A stretch of DNA of 64,000 bases from Aquisalinus flavus (GCF_022559625.1 NZ_CP042288.1:2180155-2244154); one strand, 5' to 3'; positions 35,050 through 43,336 are shown, counted from the stretch's first letter. A program made the numbers and translations. The notes: generated from the letters alone by a model not told the origin.

Positions 35050-36696
35050 GTGAAACGCTTACACGAAATCATATCCCTTTCGAAATGGCTCAAGGCACTG
35101 CCGGTCGCAGCGATAACGGCCTGTGTCGCCATTCCCATAGTCGTCATTCTCGCTGCCCTGTTCGCCCCCGATACCTCGGGCACTTGGGGCCATCTGGCCT
35201 CTACTGTTCTGACGGAGTATGCGGCCAATTCGCTGATACTCATGGTGTCGGTCGGGTTGATAACCATAGTGATCGGGGTCACCTCTGCATGGCTCATCGC
35301 CGCAACCGAGTTCCCGGGGCGGCGCCTGTTCAGCTGGATGCTGATCCTGCCGCTGGCGGCCCCAGCCTATGTGATCGCCTATACCTATGTTGACCTGCTT
35401 GCGCCATACGGACCTGTTCAGGCCTTCATCCATTCCCTGCCCGGCCTTTCCGGGGTAGACATTCCCTCGGTCCGCACCCTTCCCGCAGCGGTCCTCTTCC
35501 TCAGCCTTGTTCTGTATCCCTATGTCTATATGCTGGCGCGGGCGAGCTTCGAAACCCGGGCCGGGCATACGTTCGAGGCGGCGCGCATGCTTGGCGCCTC
35601 GCCGGCGAGCGCCTTCCGGCGGGTCGCCCTGCCTGCATCGCGTCCGGCCATCGCTGCCGGCGTCGCTCTCGTCATGATGGAAACCCTCGCCGATTTCGGT
35701 GTCGTCGACTATTTCGCCATCCCGACACTCAGCACCGGGATATACCGGACCTGGATCGGCATGGGCGAAAAGCTGGCAGCCCTGAAGATAGCCGGCGTCA
35801 TGCTGCTCTTCGTCTTCGTCCTGGTGACGATCGAAAGCGCCACGAGGCGCGGTCAGGCATCCATGGGCGAAAGCAGCAGGCCGTCCCGGCTGCTCCTGTC
35901 GCGCAGCCATAAGATACTTGCCTGCCTTGGCTGCCTTGTCCCGGTGCTGCTTGGTTTCATCATCCCTACCACTGCCCTGCTGGCCTTCACGATCCAGAGC
36001 GGCGACAACCGCCTTTCCGACTTCGTCGGTTATGCCGTCAACAGCGTCACGGTCTCGTCCCTCGCATCGGTCTGCGCCGTCTTGCTTGCCGTCATCCTGG
36101 CATATGTCCAGAGGCGTAGCACCGGCTGGCTGTCGCGCTCGACAATCAGGCTTGCAACCATGGGCTATGCCTTGCCCGGTATCCTGATTGCCATCGGCAT
36201 CCTCGGCTCGACTGCCGGCCTCGACCGCTTCCTCACGGGGCTCGCAAGTGAGCATCTTGGCTATCGCAGCGGCCTCGTTCTTTCCGGCACGCTTGTCCTG
36301 CTCGTCTATGCCTATCTCGTCCGCTTCCTGACAGTATCCTACAACAGCGTGAACGCCGGCCTGTCTGCCATTCCGCACGCCATCGACGACGCGGCGAGAA
36401 GCCTTGGCGCCTCCCCCCTGTCCCTCACGCGCCGGATCCATGCACCGCTGATGATCCGCAGCCTGGGTGCCGGCCTGTTGTTGGTTTTCGTCGACAGTAT
36501 GCGGGAGTTGCCCGCCACCCTTATCCTGCGGCCATTCAACTTCGAAACCCTCGCAACCCGGGTCTACAGGCTGGCGAGCGACGAAAGACTGATGGAGGCT
36601 TCGACATCGGCGCTCACCATCATTCTGATCGGGATCATCCCGGTCCTGCTTCTCAATCGCCTCGGCTCGGTCAGCCGCAAGCCCGCCCTCTACTGA
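35050..36696 (+). CDS. Ferric iron ABC transporter permease (FbpB-like)
   Basis: About 548-residue permease made of two fused BPD_transp_1 halves, as in FbpB/SfuB. About twelve hydrophobic segments are visible. Each half has the EAA loop that contacts the ATPase: 'EAARMLGASPASAFRRVALP' in the first and 'DAARSLGASPLSLTRRIHAP' in the second. The likely start is GTG 35050 ('VKRLHEIISLSK'); an upstream in-frame ATG at 34930 would overlap the divergent ATPase gene and add 40 non-typical residues. The importer is thus encoded on two strands, permease rightward and the other two leftward. Confidence 0.9.
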   Translation: MKRLHEIISLSKWLKALPVAAITACVAIPIVVILAALFAPDTSGTWGHLASTVLTEYAANSLILMVSVGLITIVIGVTSAWLIAATEFPGRRLFSWMLILPLAAPAYVIAYTYVDLLAPYGPVQAFIHSLPGLSGVDIPSVRTLPAAVLFLSLVLYPYVYMLARASFETRAGHTFEAARMLGASPASAFRRVALPASRPAIAAGVALVMMETLADFGVVDYFAIPTLSTGIYRTWIGMGEKLAALKIAGVMLLFVFVLVTIESATRRGQASMGESSRPSRLLLSRSHKILACLGCLVPVLLGFIIPTTALLAFTIQSGDNRLSDFVGYAVNSVTVSSLASVCAVLLAVILAYVQRRSTGWLSRSTIRLATMGYALPGILIAIGILGSTAGLDRFLTGLASEHLGYRSGLVLSGTLVLLVYAYLVRFLTVSYNSVNAGLSAIPHAIDDAARSLGASPLSLTRRIHAPLMIRSLGAGLLLVFVDSMRELPATLILRPFNFETLATRVYRLASDERLMEASTSALTIILIGIIPVLLLNRLGSVSRKPALY

Positions 36697-36812
36697 ACCA
36701 TTTCAGGTGCCGGTGCGCGAGAAGATAAGGACGGAGGGGCCTTGGCCCCTCGGTTTCCACAAGAACCGTCTCTATCTCACGTTTCTCCAGGTCGGTATGG
36801 CGATGAAATTTC

Positions 36813-37074
36813 CTACTTCTCGAGAGCGCACGCGCTGTCGTGACGACTCCAGCGCCAGAAATGGGATGCGGCGAGGATCGTTGCACCGGCAAGCGTGAGT
36901 AGAACTTCCCGATCTTCGAGCGCCGGCACGGAGGCGGCGAGCGCCAGCACGACAAGCCCCATTATTCAATAAAAAACCAACCAGCGACAGCCATCGTCGG
37001 AAGCCTCTACCGCAAGTATGGCGGTTCTTGACCGGGCACGCACTGGCCACTATTGATACTGGCAGGACAAACAT
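36813..37074 (-). pseudogene. Frameshifted MerC-domain-like membrane protein remnant
   Basis: The 423-base gap between the permease and fixL shows a broken reading frame on the minus strand. From ATG 37074 one frame reads 'MFVLPVSIVAS' and then 'GFRRWLSLVGFLLNN'. After a T6 run near 36966-36980 the sense continues in another frame as 'GLVVLALAASVPALEDRE' and 'VLLTLAGATILAASHFWRW', ending at a stop at 36813-36815. Joined, this resembles the C-terminal half of MerC-domain proteins (two membrane helices, then a GA-H-W motif). The 5' half is missing. Each open piece is only about 40-50 residues. Similarity is by eye, so the family name is tentative. Confidence 0.4.
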
Positions 37075-37119
37075 GTCGAACTGATTGACAGGTAACGGTC
37101 CGGTTACCCGGAGGACATC

Positions 37120-38637
37120 GTGCCTGATCCGGACATTCCCGAAATTAAACGCGCAAGCCTTGCCGACGACCTTCTCGAGGCACTGGAAACACCGGTCCTG
37201 ATCCTCGATGGCAACGGCGCCCTGCTCCGGCTCAACCGCGCTGGCGAAGCCCTTACCGGCTACACCTTGGACGAGGTGACCGGGCGCCCGATCTGGGAGT
37301 TCCTGATTGCCGACGATGAAATCGAGACCGTCAGGCGCCAGTTCCTGGGCTGCCGCGCGGGAAACGGACCAGTCAATAATACGCATTTCTGGATCGCAAG
37401 GGACGGCCGGAAGCGGTTGATGCGGTGCCGCCACACAGCCCACCGGACCGACGCCGGTGAAACCGGCTACGTCCTGGTCATCGCCACCGATATCACCGAT
37501 CAGCGCGTGACCGAGGAGAAGCTGACCAAAAGCCGCTCCTTCCTGCAGTCGATCATCGATGCCTCGCCTGTTGCCGTCATCACCATCAACCAGGAAGGCA
37601 TCATCCTCAGCTTCAGCCGTCAGGCAGAGGTCACTTTCGGCGGAAAAGCCGAGGACGTCATCGGCCGGAACATCAATATCCTGATGCCGGAGCCTGACCG
37701 CTCGCGTCATGACGGTTACCTCGGACGCTATCTGGAGACGGGCGAGGCCAGGATCATCGGACAGGCCCGTTCTTTGAACGCCATGCGGCTGAACGGAGAG
37801 ATATTCCCGGCTGTCCTCCATGTCAGCGAATTTCAGAATGGCGAAAACATCTTCGTCGGTTTTATCGAGGACGTCACCGACCAGCGTGCTGCAGAGCGCC
37901 AGCTGTCGGAAACCCAGGCCCAGCTACACCACACCGGCCGGCTAGGGGCCATGGGCGAGATGGCGACGACCATCGCCCACGAACTCAACCAACCGTTGAC
38001 CGCCGCGTCCAGCCTGATGGGTGCAGCCCAGTTGACGCTGGAGAAAAACACCGACGAGCGCTCGGCCAGGGCGATCGACCTCCTCGAAGACAGTGTCAGC
38101 GAGATCCGCCGCGCGAGCGATATCATCCGCCAGATGCGGGATTTCGTCCGCAAGCGGAAGACAGCGCCAAGCCTGTACGATATCAACCAGGTCGTGACGG
38201 AGGCGAGTACCATCGCCCTGATCGGTGCCGAAGCGGAAGGCATATCGGTGACCAAAAACCTGCAGCCAGACCTGCCGATTTCGATGATCGACCGGATCCA
38301 GATCCAGCAGGTCGTCACCAACCTCATCCGCAACGCCATCGACGCCATGACCGCTTCGGCCGAAAGGCACCTGACAATCGCCACCGGCTATCGGGACGGT
38401 ATGATCGAAATCACGGTAGAAGACACCGGTCCCGGGATAGATGGCGCTATCCTGCCGAAACTGTTCGAGCCCTTTCTGACAACCAAGGAAACCGGCATGG
38501 GGATCGGCCTGTCGATATCCAAGTCCATTGTTGACGCACATCAAGGCAAACTTTCTGCAATAAACAAGAATACGCGCGGCTGCATCTTCACGGTCAGCCT
38601 TCCTGCAGGAACCCGGAATGGACTATCCAGTCAGTAA
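37120..38637 (+). CDS. fixL: Oxygen-sensing heme PAS histidine kinase FixL
   Basis: 505-residue soluble kinase with no membrane segments. Two PAS domains (about 12-130 and 140-265) precede the kinase. The second PAS carries the FixL heme pocket: proximal His197 in 'RSRHDGYLGRYLETGE', with Arg203 and Arg217 at the same offsets (+6, +20) as Arg206 and Arg220 relative to His200 in Bradyrhizobium FixL. The phosphoaccepting His287 lies in 'MATTIAHELNQPL', followed by the N-box 'NLIRNAID' and 'DTGPGID'. Start GTG 37120 follows GGAGG by five bases. It should phosphorylate FixJ when heme loses O2. fixJ overlaps by 20 bases. Confidence 0.93.
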   Translation: MPDPDIPEIKRASLADDLLEALETPVLILDGNGALLRLNRAGEALTGYTLDEVTGRPIWEFLIADDEIETVRRQFLGCRAGNGPVNNTHFWIARDGRKRLMRCRHTAHRTDAGETGYVLVIATDITDQRVTEEKLTKSRSFLQSIIDASPVAVITINQEGIILSFSRQAEVTFGGKAEDVIGRNINILMPEPDRSRHDGYLGRYLETGEARIIGQARSLNAMRLNGEIFPAVLHVSEFQNGENIFVGFIEDVTDQRAAERQLSETQAQLHHTGRLGAMGEMATTIAHELNQPLTAASSLMGAAQLTLEKNTDERSARAIDLLEDSVSEIRRASDIIRQMRDFVRKRKTAPSLYDINQVVTEASTIALIGAEAEGISVTKNLQPDLPISMIDRIQIQQVVTNLIRNAIDAMTASAERHLTIATGYRDGMIEITVEDTGPGIDGAILPKLFEPFLTTKETGMGIGLSISKSIVDAHQGKLSAINKNTRGCIFTVSLPAGTRNGLSSQ

Positions 38638-39247
38638 ACCAATCTATCTCGTCGATGATGATCCGGCGGTCCAGCGCGGCGTTGCCGCCCTGCTGGTCGC
38701 GGCAGAATACGCGGTCACGGTGTTCGATTCCGGCGATGCTCTGCTCGCGTGCATGGACGAACTGGACTTTCAGCAAGCGATCGTACTCGCCGATGTGTGC
38801 ATGCCCGGCATACAGGGCCTGGAATTGCAGGCAAGGCTGGTGGCCGAACGGCCCGGCGCCAGGGTTATCGTGATGACGGCCCATGGCGACGTGCCGATGG
38901 CAGTGCGCGCCATGCGTGGCGGCGCTGTGGATTTCCTCGAAAAGCCCTTTTCGGCAAGAGAAGTCACCACCGCGCTCGATCGCGCCTTTGCAATCGTGCC
39001 GGCTGCCTCCCCCGCGCCGGTCACGGTCAGCCCGGTATGCGCCGCAAATTACGGCAGGCTGACCCCGCGCGAGCGCGAGGTGCTGGGCGAAATGATCGAG
39101 GGCAACACGAGCAAGCTCATTGCCCGCAATCTCGGCCTCAGTCCGCGGACCGTCGAGGTCCATCGCCAGAAGATCATGCAGAAAATGCAGGCCCGCAGCT
39201 TTGCAGAACTGGTCCGTATGGCGGTCGATCTCGACCTGTCGCGATGA
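38618..39247 (+). CDS. fixJ: Response regulator FixJ, LuxR/NarL-type
   Basis: 209-residue response regulator. The receiver domain has the acidic pocket 'LVDDDPAVQ', the phosphorylation site Asp59 in 'LADVCMPG', and the Lys in 'EKPF'. The C-terminal LuxR-type helix-turn-helix reads 'LTPREREVLGEMIEGNTSKLIA' (about 146-167) and 'RTVEVHRQKIMQKM'. Length and the overlap with fixL are as in rhizobial FixLJ. FixJ activates fixK and nifA in rhizobia; here two sites like its consensus lie in front of the CRP/FNR gene downstream. No nif or ccoNOQP (fixNOQP) genes are present in the window. Confidence 0.92.
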   Translation: MDYPVSKPIYLVDDDPAVQRGVAALLVAAEYAVTVFDSGDALLACMDELDFQQAIVLADVCMPGIQGLELQARLVAERPGARVIVMTAHGDVPMAVRAMRGGAVDFLEKPFSAREVTTALDRAFAIVPAASPAPVTVSPVCAANYGRLTPREREVLGEMIEGNTSKLIARNLGLSPRTVEVHRQKIMQKMQARSFAELVRMAVDLDLSR

Positions 39248-39259
39248 CGGCGCCAGGCC

Positions 39260-39281
39260 GACTACGTAGTTACCCGTAGTC
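39260..39281. promoter_or_regulatory. FixJ-box-like inverted repeat upstream of fixK
   Basis: Perfect seven-base arms GACTACG and CGTAGTC, eight bases apart; the left part includes the ten-base palindrome ACTACGTAGT. CTACGTAG matches seven of eight positions of the in-vitro FixJ consensus KTAMGTAG as I recall it, and GTAGTTACCC is similar to the fixK promoter site of Sinorhizobium. It lies about 150 bases before the fixK start. Confidence 0.5.
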
Positions 39282-39334
39282 CTGCCGCGTTTCCCGCACC
39301 GGTGCGGCGACGCAATCCCGGATTTGTTTCCCGC

Positions 39335-39342
39335 TTACGTAT
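39335..39342. promoter_or_regulatory. Second FixJ-box-like site upstream of fixK
   Basis: TTACGTAT matches seven of eight positions of KTAMGTAG and lies 87 bases before the fixK ATG, a more usual activator distance. It is 74 bases, about seven helical turns, from the first FixJ-like site, so two dimers could bind one DNA face. The sequence is short and chance is possible. Confidence 0.4.
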
Positions 39343-39428
39343 TCGTCCCGATTCCCGGGCATGGCTCCAATGGGATGTAATAGGCAAGAGAGCCGGGACG
39401 CCAGCTTCCCCCGGTCAGGAGAGACGAA

Positions 39429-40100
39429 ATGGCCGCGCTTCAAGCCCGACTGCCCATGCGTAACCCTGTCCCGTTGCAGCCTGCCCCGACAATCGAGACC
39501 GCTTCGGTGATCCGTCGGGTCAAGGCGGGTGAGACGATCTATTTTGAAGGCGACGCCGCCACCTGCTGCTACCGGGTGGTTACTGGCTTCGCAAAGGAAT
39601 ACTCCATCCTTGAGGACGGCAAGCGCCAGGTTCTGGACTTCTACGGGATCGGCGAGATGTTCGGTATTTCCCAGAGCGAAAGCCATCTGCATACGGCCGA
39701 AGCGATCACCGATTGTACCTTGCGCTGTTTCCAGCGTGACGCCTGGCTGCACGCCGTGACGGCATCTCCCGATCTGTCGCAGAAATTCATGAACACGCTC
39801 ATGACACGGCTGCACCGTTCGCGCGAGCGTCTGACCATGCTGGGCCGGATGAGCGCAACGGCGCGCATGGCACTGTTCCTGATGCGGCTGGCCGAAGAAC
39901 AGAACAGCGAGCAGGATGTCCGCTTTCCAATGAGCCGGCAGGATATCGGCGATCACCTCGGCCTGACCATCGAGACCGTCTGCCGGATACTCACGGATAT
40001 GAAGAGGCGCGGTATCATCACTGGGTCCACTGCCCGCCTGTTCTCCATCCCGGACATGGACGCGCTCGGCCTGCTCGCCCATGGCGACGCCAGTATCTGA
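39429..40100 (+). CDS. fixK: CRP/FNR-family regulator, FixK type
   Basis: 223-residue regulator with an N-terminal cyclic-nucleotide-binding-like barrel ('VKAGETIYFEGDAATCCYRVVTG' region, 30-53), a dimer helix, and a C-terminal helix-turn-helix 'SRQDIGDHLGLTIETVCRIL'. The recognition helix E-x-x-x-R pattern suits the TTGA-N6-TCAA half-sites seen five times downstream. The FNR iron-sulfur cysteine set is absent, so it does not sense oxygen that way; control is through FixJ. Cys185 sits inside the recognition helix, close to the redox-sensitive Cys183 of Bradyrhizobium FixK2, so oxidation could turn it off. It directly follows fixLJ. Confidence 0.88.
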   Translation: MAALQARLPMRNPVPLQPAPTIETASVIRRVKAGETIYFEGDAATCCYRVVTGFAKEYSILEDGKRQVLDFYGIGEMFGISQSESHLHTAEAITDCTLRCFQRDAWLHAVTASPDLSQKFMNTLMTRLHRSRERLTMLGRMSATARMALFLMRLAEEQNSEQDVRFPMSRQDIGDHLGLTIETVCRILTDMKRRGIITGSTARLFSIPDMDALGLLAHGDASI

Positions 40101-40123
40101 CACCCCGCTGCCCCGAAGTTCCG

Positions 40124-40137
40124 CCCCCCCCCCCCCC
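40124..40137 (+). repeat. Homopolymer tract of 14 C
   Basis: Uninterrupted run of 14 cytosines between the fixK stop and its terminator hairpin. No coding frame crosses it, so length changes would not alter a protein. The length may also be uncertain through sequencing error. Confidence 0.9.
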
Positions 40138-40156
40138 GAGAGCCGGAACGCAGAAA

Positions 40157-40181
40157 AGGCCCCTGCCACAAGCAGGGGCCT
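40157..40181. terminator. Bidirectional rho-independent terminator, fixK / usp-aph operon
   Basis: Perfect nine-base stem AGGCCCCTG / CAGGGGCCT with a seven-base loop. On the minus strand it is followed by TTTTC, the better U-run, so it ends the operon whose last gene stops at 40251; on the plus strand CATTTGTTC follows, serving fixK. Convergent placement fits both. Confidence 0.8.
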
Positions 40182-40250
40182 CATTTGTTCTCATTTCCCG
40201 TATCCGACCCGAACGCTGCACTAAAAAACGCCGCAGTTCCTTGCTGAACA

Positions 40251-41780
40251 TTATTGCCTGGCGTGAGAGTCCACGCCGACAAGGCTGCGGATACAGTCCA
40301 GGGTCGCGGCCAAACCGCATTCTGTATTGACGATCGCCCAGTCATCCGGGTCTCTGCCATGTTCCAGCTGGCGGGAGAGCACTTGCGCCGTGGCATCCGA
40401 GGCGCCCTGCGGTCGGGCCGCGATCCGGCCGAACAGCACGCTTCGCGGTGCCGTCAACCACACGCCCTGAAGGGGCACGGCCTCGCGCTGGCTAAGGGCC
40501 TCTACTCTTTCCCGCTCTGCATCGTCGAGAAAGGTCGCGTCGAGAATCACCGGCCACCCGGCCTGCAAGGCTTGGGCACCATCCTCATACAGACGGTCAT
40601 AGACCCGGGCCGTGATCGTCCTCGAATAGCCGTCCTCGGCGAGGCGTTTTTCCGGGTCCTCGCCAAGCATCCGTTTGCGGATCTCATCGCTATGCAGGAT
40701 GACCATCCCCGCCGGATGATCCGTTTGCAGTGCAAACGCCCTCGCGGCAGTAGACTTGCCGGAACCCGAATATCCTCCGAAAGCAAAGAGGGCCACCGGA
40801 TCGCGCCGCTCGATCAACTCCAGCGCCAGGTCGAGATAAAGTCCCGCCCGGCCCGCTGCCTTTTCCGGCTGCGAGGGCAGGCTCAGCACCATGGCCCGCA
40901 CCCCGGCGCGCAACGACAGGAAAAGAGGCAGGAGCGCGAGCCCGGCATAGTCCCGCGTCTTCCCGAGATAGCGATTCATCAGGATGTTCGCGAGATCGCG
41001 GCGGCGATAGCAGATGAGATCCATCAGCACGAAGGCGAGATCGTAGAGCACGTCGATCCTGGCAAGCTCATCATTGAACTCCACCGCATCGAACGGCGTC
41101 ACCTCGCCCTGAAAAAGGCAGATATTGGCGAGGTGAAGATCGCCATGGCAGTGCCGCACAAGGCCGGCGCGGCGGCGCGCCTCCAGCAGGCTGCGACAGG
41201 TCCGGTATGCTGCAGCGGCAAGATCACGCCAGCGGGCAATATCGTGCGACCGCTCCGTGCCGAGCGCATATGCCTGCAGGCCGGTGGCGATTTCCTCGAT
41301 CACCGGCTCGACATCCCCGGCCGCGCCGTCGTCGCTGATCCTCTCTGCATCGAGGTGAAAGGCCGCAAGCCTGTCGCCGAGCCGGCGCATCATGGCGTCG
41401 TTCAGCCGGTCATGGGCGATCAGCTCGTCGAACTGTCCGCCTTCGTCGAAGCGCGCCATTTTCACCGCCCATTCCGCGACCTCACCCTGCCCGTCCCAGG
41501 CAATGCCGTCCGGTCCGCGATAGAGCGGCACGACGCCGTGATACATCGCGCCCGCCATCGGCCGGTTCACGGCAATCTCGTTTTCGCAGGACCGGCGGCG
41601 CCGTTCCAGGCTGGACAGATCGGCGAAATCGTATCGTACGCTGCGCTTGATCTTGTAGACCAGATCGCCGGCGATGAAGATATGGGAGAGGTGCGTGTCG
41701 ATCTGACGGACCGCAGCGCCGCCATGGTTATCCTCACTTGCCAGGAAGGCAACAATATCTTTCTGGCTTTCTGCGGCCAT
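40251..41780 (-). CDS. Aminoglycoside phosphotransferase-like / AAA kinase fusion protein
   Basis: 509 residues in two parts. Residues about 1-330 form an APH-like phosphotransferase with the catalytic loop 'HCHGDLHLANICLF' and metal site 'PFDAVEFND'. Residues about 335-500 form a P-loop kinase with Walker A 'GYSGSGKST' and 'VILDATFLDDAERE'. The same architecture is found in Mycobacterium tuberculosis Rv2004c, a DosR-regulon protein next to a universal stress protein. Here too it follows a universal stress gene, 29 bases downstream, under a FixK box. Resistance to an antibiotic should not be assumed; the natural substrate is unknown. Confidence 0.85.
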   Translation of the reverse strand: MAAESQKDIVAFLASEDNHGGAAVRQIDTHLSHIFIAGDLVYKIKRSVRYDFADLSSLERRRRSCENEIAVNRPMAGAMYHGVVPLYRGPDGIAWDGQGEVAEWAVKMARFDEGGQFDELIAHDRLNDAMMRRLGDRLAAFHLDAERISDDGAAGDVEPVIEEIATGLQAYALGTERSHDIARWRDLAAAAYRTCRSLLEARRRAGLVRHCHGDLHLANICLFQGEVTPFDAVEFNDELARIDVLYDLAFVLMDLICYRRRDLANILMNRYLGKTRDYAGLALLPLFLSLRAGVRAMVLSLPSQPEKAAGRAGLYLDLALELIERRDPVALFAFGGYSGSGKSTAARAFALQTDHPAGMVILHSDEIRKRMLGEDPEKRLAEDGYSRTITARVYDRLYEDGAQALQAGWPVILDATFLDDAERERVEALSQREAVPLQGVWLTAPRSVLFGRIAARPQGASDATAQVLSRQLEHGRDPDDWAIVNTECGLAATLDCIRSLVGVDSHARQ

Positions 41781-41809
41781 GGCGAAAATCTCCCTGCTGC
41801 GTCCGACGC

Positions 41810-42688
41810 TCAGTGAGCCATCAATACCGGCACGCTGGACTCTCTGATCATCTGGCGTGTGAACCCGCCGAGGACAACCTCCCGCCAGCGATTGTGGGAA
41901 TAGGCGCCCATCACCACCAGATCGGCTTTCTTCTGCCGTGCTGCATGCTCGACGAACGCCATCTCCGGATCGTCCTTGCGCTTGAGCAGAAGATGGGAGA
42001 TTTGGGCGGAGATGCCGTGAAGGGCGAGATAGGCCACGACCGATTCCGGCGGTTCGGCATTGCTATTGATCTTGCCGATCGTCGTGACGTCGACATGCCG
42101 GGCATGTTTGAGAACCGGCAGCGCGGCTGAGAGGGCGCGCGCGGCTTCGCGTCCGCCATTCCATGCGAGAACGACCCGTTGCGGCATTTTCGCCAGGGTT
42201 TCCGTCTCACCAAGCATCAGCACCGGCCGGGCGGTCTGGAACAGCATCTCCTCCACCAGACCCTGCTGCCAGGCCGGGGCGGCAGGCTCCGGCTTCGCGA
42301 GCACGATCAGATCGGCGAGCCGCGCAATGGCCGTATAACCATAGGGCATCGCCCTGTCGAAAACCTCCCAGGACGCCGTCGCCCCCTTCGCGTCGCTGTG
42401 TTGGGCGGACGTGACGATCTGGATGTCGGACTGCGCGCACAGCTCATGGAACCTGTCTTCCATGTCCTTGGCCTGTTTTTGCGCCATCGCTTCCATTTCC
42501 GTGTAGAAATCATGCGTATAGTTCAAGGCCACGGGATAGGTGTAGGCCGCCGCCGGCAGAGGTCTCTGCAAAAGATGCACGAACCGCATATGGGCGTGAT
42601 AAAACGCCGCCAGGCAGGCCGCTGCCTGAAACAGGCGGACGGATGATTCTTCGTCAGAAAACGGGATCAGTATGGTTTTGATGGTCAT
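41810..42688 (-). CDS. Universal stress protein with two Usp domains
   Basis: 292 residues, two tandem UspA domains (about 1-150 and 155-292). The C-terminal domain has the ATP-binding pattern G-2x-G-9x-G-S/T in relaxed form ('GAYSHNRWREVVLGGFT'), and the N-terminal one begins 'IKTILIPFSDEESS'. Two-domain Usp proteins of this size include M. tuberculosis Rv2623. The gene is first in a two-gene unit with the phosphotransferase fusion and diverges from the phasin gene. A perfect FixK box lies 59 bases before its start, so expression at low oxygen is expected. Confidence 0.9.
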   Translation of the reverse strand: MTIKTILIPFSDEESSVRLFQAAACLAAFYHAHMRFVHLLQRPLPAAAYTYPVALNYTHDFYTEMEAMAQKQAKDMEDRFHELCAQSDIQIVTSAQHSDAKGATASWEVFDRAMPYGYTAIARLADLIVLAKPEPAAPAWQQGLVEEMLFQTARPVLMLGETETLAKMPQRVVLAWNGGREAARALSAALPVLKHARHVDVTTIGKINSNAEPPESVVAYLALHGISAQISHLLLKRKDDPEMAFVEHAARQKKADLVVMGAYSHNRWREVVLGGFTRQMIRESSVPVLMAH

Positions 42689-42746
42689 GGCAGCACTCCT
42701 TGCTTCTCGCTTGGAGAGGAGTGTGCCTCAGGTTCACGGGCAGGCA

Positions 42747-42760
42747 TTGACGGACATCAA
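42747..42760 (-). promoter_or_regulatory. FixK/FNR box for usp-aph operon
   Basis: TTGACGGACATCAA, a perfect TTGA-N6-TCAA site. Its centre is 65 bases before the usp start codon, suitable for class II activation around -41.5. Confidence 0.85.
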
Positions 42761-42779
42761 TCCCTGAACTTTTTGCGAG

Positions 42780-42793
42780 TTGATCGAGATCAT
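42780..42793 (+). promoter_or_regulatory. FixK/FNR box for phasin gene
   Basis: TTGATCGAGATCAT, one mismatch (last base) from TTGA-N6-TCAA and with the fuller TTGAT-N4-ATCA pattern. Its centre is about 70 bases before the phasin ATG. With the site at 42747-42760 it makes a double-box divergent promoter. Confidence 0.75.
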
Positions 42794-42855
42794 TTTGTGC
42801 GGAACCGGTGCGGCCTAGGCTGCGGTATCAGCCATGAGACAAAAGGAGACTTTCG

Positions 42856-43308
42856 ATGGCCAGGAAAGAGTCCGCCAACCCGACGACTGCTTCGATACCA
42901 GAAACTGCTTCGCTGAAGGAAATAGAGCCGTTCCCGGTATTCGATCCGGCCGAATTCCTGAAAATCGGCAATCGAAACCTGGAAGTCGCAACGAGGGCGA
43001 CCACCGCCTATCTGAGCGGCGCCGCCCGGTTCAACAAGGAGATCGTCGATTTCGTCAACGGCAGAGTTCGCAAGGATATCAAGGCTGCACAGGACATCAT
43101 GTCGGCCCGGGACAGCGAGCAGGCCTATCATTGCCACGCTCAGTTTCTGAACACGGCGATCCGCGACTATGCGGATGAAGGGGCCAAAATGCTCGACATT
43201 ATTGCCGAGGCCGCCGGCGCTTCCCTTGCGCCTGTCGAGGAAAGGACCGAGGAAGTCCTGCATTATATTGACGAACACGGCACGGATCGGGTCGCGGCCG
43301 CAGAGTAG
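42856..43308 (+). CDS. Phasin family protein (PHA granule-associated)
   Basis: 150-residue phasin-like protein (Phasin_2 type). It is nearly all helical with no signal peptide; residues about 32-120 contain the amphipathic pattern 'NRNLEVATRATTAYLSGAARF' region, 'VRKDIKAAQDIMSARD' and 'AYHCHAQFLNTAIRDYADE', typical of alphaproteobacterial phasins coating polyhydroxyalkanoate granules. AAAAGGAGA precedes the ATG at good distance. The gene is convergent with ackA, the last gene of an operon that contains phaC, so granule coat and synthase are encoded together and both lie behind FixK boxes. Confidence 0.85.
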   Translation: MARKESANPTTASIPETASLKEIEPFPVFDPAEFLKIGNRNLEVATRATTAYLSGAARFNKEIVDFVNGRVRKDIKAAQDIMSARDSEQAYHCHAQFLNTAIRDYADEGAKMLDIIAEAAGASLAPVEERTEEVLHYIDEHGTDRVAAAE

Positions 43309-43311
43309 TCA

Positions 43312-43336
43312 AGGACAGCTCAGCTCTTGCTGTCCT
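43312..43336. terminator. Hairpin at convergent ends of phasin and ackA genes
   Basis: Perfect eight-base stem AGGACAGC / GCTGTCCT with a nine-base loop, starting four bases after the phasin stop and covering the last codons of ackA. No clear U-run follows, so termination strength is uncertain. Confidence 0.45.

Noticed and set aside
40251..41780. Aminoglycoside resistance gene
   Set aside because: Only the kinase fold is shared; the fused P-loop domain and stress-gene context fit the Rv2004c-like family, not a resistance enzyme.
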